This document shows, piece by piece, positions 1-9,031 of a stretch of 64,000 nucleotides of DNA. The notes beneath the pieces were generated by a model, which saw nothing but the letters and a program-made list of their open reading frames with translations, was not told the DNA's origin and searched no databases. Made by a program: the position numbers and the translations under genes. Within the stretch, counting starts at the first letter, position 1; the number at the start of each line of letters is the position of its first letter. This stretch comes from Pontibacter ramchanderi (GTDB lineage Bacteria > Bacteroidota > Bacteroidia > Cytophagales > Hymenobacteraceae). The stretch is from the NCBI RefSeq assembly GCF_002846395.1, contig NZ_PJMU01000005.1, positions 106,324-170,323 of the forward strand, written 5' to 3'.

Positions 1-28
1 CAGCTATACCTGCGCCAACTCAAATAAC

Positions 29-1057
29 GTGGTCCACCCCCTTACCATACAGGAGTTTCTGGCAAAAGCGAAGCAGCTGCCTGTGCTGGACGCCCGCGCT
101 CCCAAAGAGTACGCGATCGGCCGCATTCCGCAGGCGCTGAGCTTTCCCATTTTTTCGGATGAGGAACGCGCCAGGGTGGGTACAGCCTACAAGCAGCAAG
201 GGCACGATCCGGCCGTGCTGATAGGGCTCGACCTCTTCGGTCCCAAAATGGCCGGCTTTGTGCGGGAAGCTGAGAAGCTGGCCCCAACCAAAGAGCTGCT
301 GGTGCATTGCTGGCGCGGTGGTATGCGCAGCGGGGCCATGTCCTGGCTCCTCGATTTTGCAGGCTTTCAGGTATACCTGTTGCAAGGCGGCTACAAGGCT
401 TATCGGCACTACATGCATGAGCAGTTTGAGCGCGTACGACCGCTGCTCGTGATCAGTGGCAACACCGGCAGCGGCAAAACCGACCTGCTCCCCTACCTGC
501 AGCAGCACGGCCAGCAGGTGATCGACCTTGAAAGACTGGCCAGTCACAAAGGCTCTTCGTTCGGGAGCATCGGCATGGCTCCACAGCCCAGCACCGAGCA
601 TTTCGAAAATCTGCTGGGTATGTCCATGCTTGAGCTGGATGGCCAACGTCCGTTGTGGCTGGAGGATGAGAGCATCAGCATCGGGAAGATTCAGTTGCCT
701 CAGCCGCTTTTCCAGCGCATGCAGGAATCCCCGACCCTAGTGCTCGAAGTGCCCAAGGCGATCCGTATACAAAAGCTGGCTGAGGAGTATTGCCGCACCG
801 ACTGTGCTTTACTGGAGGCCGCCATCCTGAGAATAAAGAAGCGCCTGGGCGGCCTGGCCACAAAAGAAGCCCTTGAGGCGATCCAAACGGGCGACATGGA
901 GAGAATGGTGGACATTGCCCTGACCTATTACGACAAAGCTTATACCTACGAACTGGCCAAAAAGCAAACCGTGCTGCGCCTGCCGTTGGAGACCCTGGAC
1001 CCGGAGGAGAATGCCCTGCGCCTGATCGAATTTGCCAAACAGCACAAGCTGATTTAA
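29..1057 (+). CDS. selU: tRNA 2-selenouridine synthase
   Basis: The product replaces sulfur with selenium in 2-thiouridine at the wobble position of some tRNAs, using selenophosphate made by SelD. The N-terminal half is a rhodanese domain with its catalytic cysteine in HCWRGGMRS (about residue 93). The second half is a P-loop domain with GNTGSGKT (about residues 143-150). This order is diagnostic of SelU/MnmH, and the length (about 340 residues) is normal. selD follows after 4 bases, so the two form an operon. The chosen start is a GTG. The frame stays open to the left edge of the window, so the true start could lie further upstream. Function is sure; the exact start is not. Confidence 0.93.
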   Translation: MVHPLTIQEFLAKAKQLPVLDARAPKEYAIGRIPQALSFPIFSDEERARVGTAYKQQGHDPAVLIGLDLFGPKMAGFVREAEKLAPTKELLVHCWRGGMRSGAMSWLLDFAGFQVYLLQGGYKAYRHYMHEQFERVRPLLVISGNTGSGKTDLLPYLQQHGQQVIDLERLASHKGSSFGSIGMAPQPSTEHFENLLGMSMLELDGQRPLWLEDESISIGKIQLPQPLFQRMQESPTLVLEVPKAIRIQKLAEEYCRTDCALLEAAILRIKKRLGGLATKEALEAIQTGDMERMVDIALTYYDKAYTYELAKKQTVLRLPLETLDPEENALRLIEFAKQHKLI

Positions 1058-1061
1058 GACC

Positions 1062-2114
1062 ATGGAAGAAATCAACATAAAAGACATAAGACTCACCCAG
1101 TACAGCCACGGCGCTGGCTGCGGCTGCAAAATATCCCCGAAGGTGCTCGACAAGATCCTGCACACCGACATCCACTACCCCGAAAACGACATGCTGCTGG
1201 TCGGCAACAGCTCCCGCGACGATGCCGCCGTGTACGACATCGGCAACGGACGCGCCGTCATCAGCACCACCGACTTTTTCATGCCCATCGTGGACGATGC
1301 CTACGACTTTGGACGCATCGCCTCGGCCAACGCCATCTCCGACGTCTACGCCATGGGCGGCACTCCAACCATGGCTATCGCTGTGCTGGGCTGGCCCATC
1401 GACAAGCTGGCGCCCGAGGTAGCCAAACGCGTGATCGAGGGGAGCCGCAGCATCTGCCACGAGGCCGGCATACCCTTGGCCGGTGGCCACAGCATCGACA
1501 GCCCGGAGCCGATCTTTGGCCTGGCCGTAACCGGCATGCTCGACATCCCGAACCTGAAGCGCAACGACACCGCCACTGCCGGCTGCGAGCTATACCTGAC
1601 CAAACCGCTGGGCGTGGGTATCCTGACAACAGCCCAGAAAAAAGCCATCCTCAAGCCGGAGCACGCCCACCTGGCACCGCAGCAGATGATGCAGCTCAAC
1701 AAGATCGGAGCCGAACTGGGACAGCTGCCGCAGGTAAAGGCCATGACCGACGTAACAGGCTTTGGATTGCTGGGTCACCTATCCGAAATGTGCGAAGGCA
1801 GCAACCTGGCCGCTGAAGTGTGTTTCGACAACGTACCGGTCATACCCGAAGCGTTAGAGTACCTGGCACAAAAAGCCATACCGGGTGGCACGCACCGCAA
1901 CTACGACAGCTACGGCCACAAAATAGCCGAACTCAGCCCAGACCAAAAGCACCTGCTCTGCGACCCTCAGACCAGCGGCGGCCTGCTGGTAGCCGTTGAC
2001 CCATCCGGACGGGAAGAAGTGCTGCAGCTGTTCGAGCAGCATAACCTGCAACTCCAATCGCTAGGCACGCTTCAGGAACGTGGCAACGAGGAGAAGCTGA
2101 TCCGGGTGGTATAG
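1062..2114 (+). CDS. selD: selenide, water dikinase (selenophosphate synthetase)
   Basis: It makes selenophosphate from selenide and ATP, the selenium donor for SelU (and for selenocysteine synthesis where that exists). The N-terminal HGAGCGCK carries the catalytic Cys (residue 20) and Lys (residue 23). The active-site position is Cys, not selenocysteine. RDDAAVY, the [11 protein letters not shown] metal/ATP segment, [18 protein letters not shown] and [10 protein letters not shown] follow in the family order. At 350 residues it is full length and very close to the enterobacterial type. It lies 4 bases behind selU. No selA, selB or selC is present in the window, which fits selenium use for tRNA modification only, although genes outside the window cannot be excluded. 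Confidence 0.97.
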   Translation: MEEINIKDIRLTQYSHGAGCGCKISPKVLDKILHTDIHYPENDMLLVGNSSRDDAAVYDIGNGRAVISTTDFFMPIVDDAYDFGRIASANAISDVYAMGGTPTMAIAVLGWPIDKLAPEVAKRVIEGSRSICHEAGIPLAGGHSIDSPEPIFGLAVTGMLDIPNLKRNDTATAGCELYLTKPLGVGILTTAQKKAILKPEHAHLAPQQMMQLNKIGAELGQLPQVKAMTDVTGFGLLGHLSEMCEGSNLAAEVCFDNVPVIPEALEYLAQKAIPGGTHRNYDSYGHKIAELSPDQKHLLCDPQTSGGLLVAVDPSGREEVLQLFEQHNLQLQSLGTLQERGNEEKLIRVV

Positions 2115-2184
2115 CGACCCTTTGCGTTTTGCTTTCGTAAGCCTACATTGATAACTGATAATTGACCCCTGTTCACTGATAAAC

Positions 2185-2955
2185 ATGAAACTACACTACA
2201 AGGAAATGGGCCACGGGCAGCCGTTGCTGATCTTGCACGGTTTGTTTGGCACCTTGGATAACTGGCAAACACTGGCCAAGCGGCTGGCCGAGCACTATAA
2301 TGTATTTCTGGTAGACCTGCGCAACCACGGCCGCTCTCCGCACAGCGACCAGCACGATTACGACCTGATGGCGGAGGATGTGCTACGCCTGGTAGAGGAG
2401 CTTCAAATACCTACCCCGGCCATCATGGGCCACTCCATGGGCGGCAAAGTAGCCATGAACTATGCTCTGAAATACCCGACCCGTCTCACCAAACTGATCG
2501 TGGTAGACATTGCCCCGAAAGCCTACCCTCCGCACCACGACGAGATCATCGATGCCCTGCAGTCGGTGGACCTGAGCACCATAACCAGCCGTGGCGAAGT
2601 AGACAAGCAGCTGGCTAAAACCATATCGCAGGAGGAGGTGAGACTGTTTTTGATGAAGAACCTATACCGCAAAGAAGACAACACCTTTGGCTGGCGCATG
2701 AACCTCGACGTGATTGAGAAGAACTACGAAAAGATAGCAGCGCCCATCACGTCTGACACGCCATTCAAAAAGAACACGCTCTTTATAAAAGGCGGCAGGT
2801 CCAGGTATATTTTGCCGGAAGACGTCTATACCTGCATCGAGCATTTGTTTACGCTGGTGGAAGTAGAAACCATACCGAACGCCGGCCACTGGGTGCACGC
2901 AGAGGCACCGGACGAGGTATATGACCTGGTAACAAGGTTCCTGGATACGAACTAA
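2185..2955 (+). CDS. alpha/beta hydrolase, YbfF-type esterase
   Basis: Predicted cytoplasmic carboxylesterase of 256 residues. It has the LHGLFGTLDNW oxyanion segment near residue 20, DLRNHGRS, the nucleophile elbow GHSMGGK (about residues 92-98) and the catalytic histidine in NAGHWVHAE near the C-terminus. This arrangement matches the YbfF/abhydrolase-1 esterases, whose physiological substrate is generally unknown. No signal peptide is visible. It starts at an ATG 70 bases after selD and ends at a strong hairpin, so it may be the last gene of the selU-selD transcript. A functional link to selenium is not supported. Confidence 0.85.
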   Translation: MKLHYKEMGHGQPLLILHGLFGTLDNWQTLAKRLAEHYNVFLVDLRNHGRSPHSDQHDYDLMAEDVLRLVEELQIPTPAIMGHSMGGKVAMNYALKYPTRLTKLIVVDIAPKAYPPHHDEIIDALQSVDLSTITSRGEVDKQLAKTISQEEVRLFLMKNLYRKEDNTFGWRMNLDVIEKNYEKIAAPITSDTPFKKNTLFIKGGRSRYILPEDVYTCIEHLFTLVEVETIPNAGHWVHAEAPDEVYDLVTRFLDTN

Positions 2956-2975
2956 GCAGCACTATTTGCATAACA

Positions 2976-3013
2976 AACACCGAAGCCGCGGCCCCAACTG
3001 CGGCTTCGGTGTT
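2976..3013 (+). terminator. hairpin terminator after the esterase gene
   Basis: A perfect 14-bp inverted repeat (arms 2976-2989 and 3000-3013) with a 10-base loop lies 20 bases after the stop codon. It has no long T-run, so it is a terminator by position and stem strength. Confidence 0.7.
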
Positions 3014-3083
3014 CCGATATAAGCCTATAACAGGTATAGCACCTTCAACAATTTAGCAGTTCAACATTCAACAATTAAAGCCA

Positions 3084-3091
3084 TACCTTTG
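3084..3091 (+). promoter_or_regulatory. candidate -7 box TACCTTTG of the methyltransferase gene
   Basis: TACCTTTG matches the Bacteroidetes -7 consensus TAnnTTTG and lies only 5 bases before the ATG, which would give an almost leaderless mRNA. No clear TTTG at -33 is visible. The box overlaps a variant of the window's frequent TATACCT-type sequence, so a chance match is possible. Confidence 0.4.
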
Positions 3092-3095
3092 CAGC

Positions 3096-3812
3096 ATGAA
3101 AAAGACCGGTACGCTATACCTTATCCCTACCATTCTGGCAGACGACACCGCCGACCAGGTGATATCGCCGCAGGTAAAGGATACCGTAAGCAGACTCACT
3201 TACTTTATTGTGGAGAACCTGCGCACCGCCCGTCGTTTTGTCAAAAGCATTTGCCCGGAGTTGGTAATCGAGCAGCTGAACTTTGTGCAGGTGGATAAAG
3301 ATGCGACACCCGCACAGGTGCAGGCTTCGCTCAAGCCGTTGCTGGAGCAAGGTATAGACGGGGGCATTATCTCTGAAGCGGGCTGCCCAGGTATAGCTGA
3401 CCCCGGAGCAGAGGTAGCAAAATACGCGCACCAGAAAGGTATACTGGTGGTACCATTTGCCGGCCCGTCGGCGATCCTGCTCAGCCTGATGGCTAGTGGT
3501 TTTAACGGGCAGCGCTTTGCGTTTCATGGTTACTTGCCAATCGAAAAAGGGCCACGCCTGCAGGCGCTGCGCAACCTGGAGAAGGAAATGCTCCAGCGGG
3601 ACCAGACGCAAATCTTCATGGAAACGCCCTACCGCAACAACAAACTGCTCGAAGACCTGGTACAGACCCTGAGCGGCGGCACCCGCCTCTGCATTGCGGC
3701 CAATATCACCTCACCCGAGCACGAATTCATCCAGACCAAAACCGTTGCCGAATGGAAAGGCAAACTGCCCGATATACACAAACAGCCCGCGGTGTTTCTG
3801 ATCTATAAATAA
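3096..3812 (+). CDS. SAM-dependent methyltransferase, RsmI-like (tetrapyrrole methylase fold)
   Basis: A 238-residue protein of the tetrapyrrole methylase superfamily. It has LYLIPT at the N-terminus, ISEAGCPGIADPG (the SDAGTPGISDPG motif of RsmI) near residue 90, VPFAGPSAILLSLMASG near 120 and ETPYRN near 170. RsmI itself 2'-O-methylates C1402 of 16S rRNA and is about 280 residues. This is the shorter paralogue found in Bacteroidetes, and I cannot tell from sequence whether it keeps the rRNA target. It appears to be transcribed alone, between a terminator and a convergent neighbour. Confidence 0.85.
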   Translation: MKKTGTLYLIPTILADDTADQVISPQVKDTVSRLTYFIVENLRTARRFVKSICPELVIEQLNFVQVDKDATPAQVQASLKPLLEQGIDGGIISEAGCPGIADPGAEVAKYAHQKGILVVPFAGPSAILLSLMASGFNGQRFAFHGYLPIEKGPRLQALRNLEKEMLQRDQTQIFMETPYRNNKLLEDLVQTLSGGTRLCIAANITSPEHEFIQTKTVAEWKGKLPDIHKQPAVFLIYK

Positions 3813-3882
3813 TCTGCCTGTCGGCACTATATAGCGAGTCCTATATTCCGCTATGCTTATACCTGCAGCCTGACAGCAGCAT

Positions 3883-4920
3883 TTACCAACCCTCAGGTAT
3901 AGCCATGGTTGCATTTTTCATTACCCGGCAATCATCGGGGTAGCGGAACGGGGCAACGGGGTAGTCAATATCATTTCGCAAGATAACCACTTGCCTTGCG
4001 CTGACCCCTGAAACGTCAAAAAAACCGATTACCTGCTCATTTTCGTTGTTCACGCTGGTGATATTTCCCTTAACCTCAGCTGGTGGAGGATCAAACACGG
4101 TACCTGTGGCGAGCTTTTGCTGCTCCAGTATCCTGAAAAAGTTGTACGCCTCCTCGCTGATCGAATGCTGGTATACGGTCAGTTTGTTTTTCACCCCCAG
4201 GTATTTCTCAAAGGGCATGAAGAGTACATTCTGTCTGAGCACCTTCTTCCCGTTGGACAGGCGGTCATCGATCACTTTTAGCTGCTCCAGCCGCTCATCT
4301 AAAAAGCACTGAACGCAGCACTCTTTGGGTGCAGGTAGTCCGGTGAAGGGATGAATGTAGTCCCAGGGCTGCGTATTTACCTCGTACTGGGTATGGAAAG
4401 ACCAACGCAGGAAGTTCTTCTCTTCTGCCGGGTCGGTATAATCCACGAGCACGTTGTACCCCGGAAGCAACTGCTTCTCGCGCTCTCCGGGGAAGGCAAA
4501 AGTTTGCTCAGCTACTTCAAACTGAACATCGTCTATCGCAATGGGCTCCCGCATCACAACCGGCTTCGATTGGTAAAGCTGATCGCCTACGGTAATGTTG
4601 AGCGTATAAATACGCCCGGGCGTGCCTATGGCCTGACTGCCGGGTGCCGGGAAATAGTACCCCTGCCTGTCGTACAAAAACATGTGCCACTCCCCTTCTT
4701 CGCTCGTCACTGTCACGACTGCCTTTTCCTCAAACTCGTTGTAGGGCGAGGAATGTGGCTGCGAGTAGCTAAGTCGCACATAGTTCAGACTGGCCTCATT
4801 CGTAAAATACCCTTCTACTACCAAGTGCTTTCTTTGGGTGCTCAGATCTGTATCAACCTGATCGATACAGCCCATGAGAAGCAGCAAGACGAACGGCAGC
4901 AACCTTCTTAGCATACGCAT
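3883..4920 (-). CDS. DUF4249-family outer-membrane lipoprotein
   Basis: A 345-residue lipoprotein with signal peptide and lipobox (LLLLMGC, lipidated Cys near residue 18). The body fits DUF4249: VVEGYFTNE near the N-terminus, a beta-rich middle, and ECCVQC followed by a long C-terminal half. Genes of this family commonly sit directly behind a TonB-dependent receptor and are thought to act with it at the outer membrane. Here the start ATG shares one base with the receptor's stop codon (TAATG), so the two are translationally coupled. Ligand unknown. Confidence 0.85.
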   Translation of the reverse strand: MRMLRRLLPFVLLLLMGCIDQVDTDLSTQRKHLVVEGYFTNEASLNYVRLSYSQPHSSPYNEFEEKAVVTVTSEEGEWHMFLYDRQGYYFPAPGSQAIGTPGRIYTLNITVGDQLYQSKPVVMREPIAIDDVQFEVAEQTFAFPGEREKQLLPGYNVLVDYTDPAEEKNFLRWSFHTQYEVNTQPWDYIHPFTGLPAPKECCVQCFLDERLEQLKVIDDRLSNGKKVLRQNVLFMPFEKYLGVKNKLTVYQHSISEEAYNFFRILEQQKLATGTVFDPPPAEVKGNITSVNNENEQVIGFFDVSGVSARQVVILRNDIDYPVAPFRYPDDCRVMKNATMAIPEGW

Positions 4921-7277
4921 TAAAATTTGACATTGAAGTTGATGGAAGGTATAGGAGCCCCTATAACAGCGAGTTTATAGGCTGCCGGCGCCTCCCCGTA
5001 ATAGTGCTGGTATAGCATGGAGTAGGCGTTTTTGCGGCCATACAAGTTATAAACAGAGAAGCTGCCGCTGTACTCGACGTTCCCTCGCTTGATGATCTCC
5101 CGGTTCAGAGACACATCCAGGCGGTGGTAATCAGGCATGCGCTCCTGGTTCCGGCCAGTGTAGTTGGCAAAAATCTGCCCCTGGTACCAGTACCAGGAAT
5201 CGGCTACTGTAACAGGCCGCCCAGTGGTATAGGTAAAGTTCGCTGTCATTTTCCACTTCGGCCACAAGTGATAATCAGTGAAGATGTTCAGGTTGACCGG
5301 TTTGTCGTAGTTAGATGGATAGGCTTTTCCGCCATTGATGGTTTCTGCCGCAGTATTGCCGGCTATTGTTCTAAAAGACCTGGAGTAGGTGAGGCTCACC
5401 CACCCCGTCAGGCGCCCCTGGTTTTTCCGCAGCATCCACTCCGAGCCATAGGCATTTCCTTTGCCGAACAACAGATCCGATTCGAGCGTGGGGTTAAGCA
5501 GCAGCGTGGCCCCATCTTTATAATCGATTTGGTTATAGAGTTTCTTGTAGTATACCTCCCAGCTGAAGTCGTACCAACTCTCCGGGCTCGTGTAAAAATA
5601 GCCCAAGGCCACCTGGTCGGCTACCTGGGGCTCTATGTGTTTGTTCGAAAGCTTCCATACATCCACCGGGGTAATGGCAGCCGTGTTCGAAATAAGCTGA
5701 ATGTACTGCCTGGTTCTGCTGTAACCCGCCTTCAATGAGGTATTGTCAGTTAATGAGTATTTAAAGGAAAAGCGTGGCTCGAACCCGTAATAAGTCTGCA
5801 CGACCTCTCCTGCCCCATACGAAAGTGTATCTATGATATTGACATCGCCCCTGGGCTGCCCTTCAGCATAAACATAAGTATCTGAGGGACCGATTTTGGC
5901 AAACTGAGAGAAGCGCAACCCTGCCGACAGGGTCATCCTGTCTGTCAGTGTCATTTCATCGTTCACGTAGAGAGATGTTTCATAGCCTTTGTCGCTTTCC
6001 AGTCGGCGCCGGTTGAGGCTGGAACTGCCGTAGGGCACCAGCTCACCCGGATCGATCAGGTATACAGCTGCATCGCCACCGAAGTCGAGCTGATGCTTGT
6101 CAAGCCCGAAATAGCCAAAGTCCAGCTTCAGCTGTGTGAAATCTATACCTGAGTTAAGCGCAAACTCCTCTCCTATGGCAATGCCCTCGACCTTGTTTGC
6201 ATAGTGGCTTTTAACCAGCGTGGCTATACCTGTAAAGTTGTTGCTGAAAAGATGGCTCCACTTAAGTGTGCCCAGGGTGTTTTTCCATTGGTAGGTTGTG
6301 TCGTTCGGGAACTTGAAGCCGTCGGCACTGTGGTAACCGGAGAAACTGATGGTGTTCTTTGGATTGAGCTTGTACTTGAATTTGACGTTGCCGTCGTAGA
6401 AATGGCCGGAGCTGTTTTTGATGTTCCGGTTGGGGAAGAGCTTCATGATGTAGCCCGGAAAGGCTCCTCTGAATGCCACCAGAAAGGTGAGCTTGTCCGA
6501 CAGCGGGCCATCTGCACTAAACTTGCCGGATATAGGAGAAACACCGATCTCATATTTCATCCGCTCCTCATTCCCGTCCCGAAGGCTTACATCCAGAATA
6601 GAGGAGATTCTGCTCCCATACCTGGCCGATATGCCGCTTCGGTGCAACTCATAGCTTTTCAGGATATCGGGATTGTAGACCGAGTAGAAGCCGAACAGAT
6701 GGTTGGCATTGAACAAGGGGGCATCATCCATCAGCACCAGGTTTTGGTCGGCACTGCCACCGCGCACAAAAAAGCCCGACGTGCCTTCGCCTGCATTCAC
6801 CACGCCGGGCAGTGCTGAAACACTTCGCAGCACATCAGCCTCCCCTAGCAGCTTCGGCATGCGCGTCAGCATTTTCTGATCGATAAACGAGCTGCCCATG
6901 TGGGTGCTGTTGACGTCTGTAACAGGCCGGCTCGTAATCTCTACCTCCTTCAGCTTGAAATTGGTTCTTGTCAGCATCAACTCAACCTCCTTGTCATCCG
7001 CCACTGTAACGGACTCCTCAAGCGGCGCCATGCCTATGTACTGGCAGGTAATTTTGTAAGTACCCTTCTCTAAAAGCACCGAAAAGCGCCCCTGCTTATC
7101 TGTGAGCACGCCCTTATCGCCAGGTGTAATAACCAGAAAAGCACCTTCCAGTCTTTCGCCCCATGTTCCTCTTACTGTACCTGATAGTTTGTACTGTTTT
7201 GGCTTTGGAGTTTGGGCCCATGCGCCCAGTGCGAAGACCAGCAGTAAAAGGATAATGGCGACAGATTTTCGGGGCAT
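4920..7277 (-). CDS. TonB-dependent receptor with carboxypeptidase-like N-terminal domain
   Basis: An outer-membrane active transporter. After a signal peptide (cleavage after GAWAQ) comes a CarboxypepD_reg-like domain (KLSGTVRGTWGERLEGAFL), then a plug with SSFIDQKMLTRMPKLLGEADVLR and VRGGSADQNLVLMDDAPLFNANHLFGFYSVYN, then a beta-barrel ending in aromatic NFNVKF. I start at the ATG at 7277 because the signal peptide begins there. An upstream ATG at 7328 would add 17 residues that spoil it, and a weak promoter-like CAAAGTTTA with CAAA 22 bases further lies at 7315-7349. It forms an operon with the DUF4249 lipoprotein. Substrate not deducible. Confidence 0.92.
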   Translation of the reverse strand: MPRKSVAIILLLLVFALGAWAQTPKPKQYKLSGTVRGTWGERLEGAFLVITPGDKGVLTDKQGRFSVLLEKGTYKITCQYIGMAPLEESVTVADDKEVELMLTRTNFKLKEVEITSRPVTDVNSTHMGSSFIDQKMLTRMPKLLGEADVLRSVSALPGVVNAGEGTSGFFVRGGSADQNLVLMDDAPLFNANHLFGFYSVYNPDILKSYELHRSGISARYGSRISSILDVSLRDGNEERMKYEIGVSPISGKFSADGPLSDKLTFLVAFRGAFPGYIMKLFPNRNIKNSSGHFYDGNVKFKYKLNPKNTISFSGYHSADGFKFPNDTTYQWKNTLGTLKWSHLFSNNFTGIATLVKSHYANKVEGIAIGEEFALNSGIDFTQLKLDFGYFGLDKHQLDFGGDAAVYLIDPGELVPYGSSSLNRRRLESDKGYETSLYVNDEMTLTDRMTLSAGLRFSQFAKIGPSDTYVYAEGQPRGDVNIIDTLSYGAGEVVQTYYGFEPRFSFKYSLTDNTSLKAGYSRTRQYIQLISNTAAITPVDVWKLSNKHIEPQVADQVALGYFYTSPESWYDFSWEVYYKKLYNQIDYKDGATLLLNPTLESDLLFGKGNAYGSEWMLRKNQGRLTGWVSLTYSRSFRTIAGNTAAETINGGKAYPSNYDKPVNLNIFTDYHLWPKWKMTANFTYTTGRPVTVADSWYWYQGQIFANYTGRNQERMPDYHRLDVSLNREIIKRGNVEYSGSFSVYNLYGRKNAYSMLYQHYYGEAPAAYKLAVIGAPIPSINFNVKF

Positions 7278-7483
7278 ACAAAGCCAGCTAATGTTCAGAC
7301 AATCTTTAAATATACAAAGTTTAGACATTCAATTATCAACACAAGCAAAAGCTTTTTGATAAATATTTCATACCCTTAATATATCGGTTCTATTGGCTCT
7401 GAAGCCGCTCGCAGCGTCAACTGCTTCAACTAATATTCGGTTTATAAATTACCCTGTCTGGCAATTCAAAACGGTAAGTTCCT

Positions 7484-7519
7484 GTAAAAAGAAAAGGTCT
7501 CCGGATTCCGGAGACCTTT
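7484..7519 (-). terminator. intrinsic terminator after susD
   Basis: A 13-bp inverted repeat (7493-7505 / 7507-7519) is followed on the minus strand by TCTTTTTAC. It ends the susC-susD transcript and shields the downstream TonB receptor operon. Confidence 0.85.
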
Positions 7520-7580
7520 GCCAATGAAGAAGACTACTACCTAGTGTTCTTAAACTCAATATTCATTAATAAGTGTTTAT

Positions 7581-9020
7581 CTATCGGATATCCCAGAATA
7601 GCTTAGTTGAGCTCTGGTCACCACCGATGGCTGACGCAGCAGCAGCATTGTTTCCTGGGTTAAGCGTTTGCTCGTTAACAGGATAGATCAAACGCTTAGG
7701 TACGATCAAACCATCTACCGGAGGAAGCAGGTTCGGAGCGTCTAATCTTCTCCAGGTTAACCATGCATCGTATCCGCGGTTGTAAAGTGCGATCCACTCC
7801 TGCGTACCGATCTTCTGTCTCCAGTCGCCAGGAGCCGTCAGGTAGTTTACGCTCGGCTGAGCCAGGTAAGCCAATGCCTGTGCTTCTGTGCCACCCCAGT
7901 AAGTGATAGATGCTGTCACTCCTTTGTTGTAGTGCTCGATGGCAGTACCACCTACGTTGTAACCTCTTTCCACGGCTTCGGCCAGCAGGAACTCAACTTC
8001 AGCATAATCGATCAGCAAAGCTTCGAAAGTAGGGGCTGCCACCTTCGCGCTTACAGTAGAGAAGCTGGTGAAGGTGTTAGGGAAACCATACTTACCGCCT
8101 ACATACTGGCCGTTTACCTGTGTGAAGTAGAACTCTCTTCTTGGGTCGTTGCGCTGGTTCATGGCATCAACCAAAGTGTTGGCAGCCACATAGTCTTCAC
8201 GAGTTGAAAGTGGACCTTTCACGTTAGAAGAGATTGGGTTGTTGTTCGGTGGAGCAGACAGGTATTCGAAGGCTGCATTCTCAGCGTTGCTGGAGATAAC
8301 GCCACCTGCACCCGGTGCAGTTGCCGACTCGGCCAAGGCTTTTGCTCTGGCATTGTCAACATCGGCTACTACCATACCTAACTTCAGCTTCATGGAGTTA
8401 CCGAACTTAAGCCAATTCGCCATGTTGCCGCCGTACAGGATGTCACCGCTACCACCAAATCCGGCAAAAGCAGGGTCAAGCTGGTCTACAGCTACCTCAA
8501 GGCGAGACAGGATATCGTTGTAAATAGTCTGCGCATTGTCGTATTTAGGTAGTGCATTCTGCGGATCGAGCGCCTCAGTATAAGGAACATCGCCAAATGT
8601 GTTTACCAATACAGACCAGGTATACACTTCCATGATCTCTAACTGAGCCAATTGGTTTTGTTTAACGCCAGCCGCAAGTGTCGCGTCATCGTTAATCAAC
8701 CTCTTCGCTTCTTTCAGGTCATTAAGTACGTCACGATACAGCGTCGTCCACATGTTTTGTGGGATCAAACGCGAGGTCATGTTGTATCGTGGCTCATCCA
8801 GGTACTGGGTGGATGTCCAGTGCTGCACGTAAAAACGATAGTTGTTTGTGTTAACGTTTGGTGTTGTCAGCACATCCATCAGGTTCTTGGTGGCACCCGT
8901 GAACAGGGTCACAGCCGGAACAGTCGTTGCTCGCTTCTGGTCAATGTTATAATCTTCCAGATCATCTACGCATGATGCCAAAAACACCAGCGAGAATAAG
9001 CATATGATAAGTTTCTTCAT
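7581..9020 (-). CDS. SusD/RagB-family nutrient-binding lipoprotein
   Basis: A surface lipoprotein of 479 residues that captures a ligand for its SusC partner. The signal peptide ends in LVFLASC (Cys 17). The TPR-rich alpha-helical body includes DVLNDLKEAKRLI, NTFGDVPYTEAL, the LKFGNSMKLKLG segment, FEALLIDYAEVEFLLAEA and WIALYNRGYDAWLTWRRL near the C-terminus, matching the SusD-like group that uses tetratricopeptide helices. It lies 11 bases behind susC. No glycoside hydrolase, sulfatase, protease or sigma/anti-sigma pair is nearby, so there is no clue whether the ligand is a glycan or a peptide. Confidence 0.93.
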   Translation of the reverse strand: MKKLIICLFSLVFLASCVDDLEDYNIDQKRATTVPAVTLFTGATKNLMDVLTTPNVNTNNYRFYVQHWTSTQYLDEPRYNMTSRLIPQNMWTTLYRDVLNDLKEAKRLINDDATLAAGVKQNQLAQLEIMEVYTWSVLVNTFGDVPYTEALDPQNALPKYDNAQTIYNDILSRLEVAVDQLDPAFAGFGGSGDILYGGNMANWLKFGNSMKLKLGMVVADVDNARAKALAESATAPGAGGVISSNAENAAFEYLSAPPNNNPISSNVKGPLSTREDYVAANTLVDAMNQRNDPRREFYFTQVNGQYVGGKYGFPNTFTSFSTVSAKVAAPTFEALLIDYAEVEFLLAEAVERGYNVGGTAIEHYNKGVTASITYWGGTEAQALAYLAQPSVNYLTAPGDWRQKIGTQEWIALYNRGYDAWLTWRRLDAPNLLPPVDGLIVPKRLIYPVNEQTLNPGNNAAAASAIGGDQSSTKLFWDIR

Positions 9021-9031
9021 TTTCTGATAAT

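Noticed and set aside
675..1490. 271-residue minus-strand frame over selU and selD
   Set aside because: It overlaps two well-identified plus-strand genes and has no recognisable protein features.
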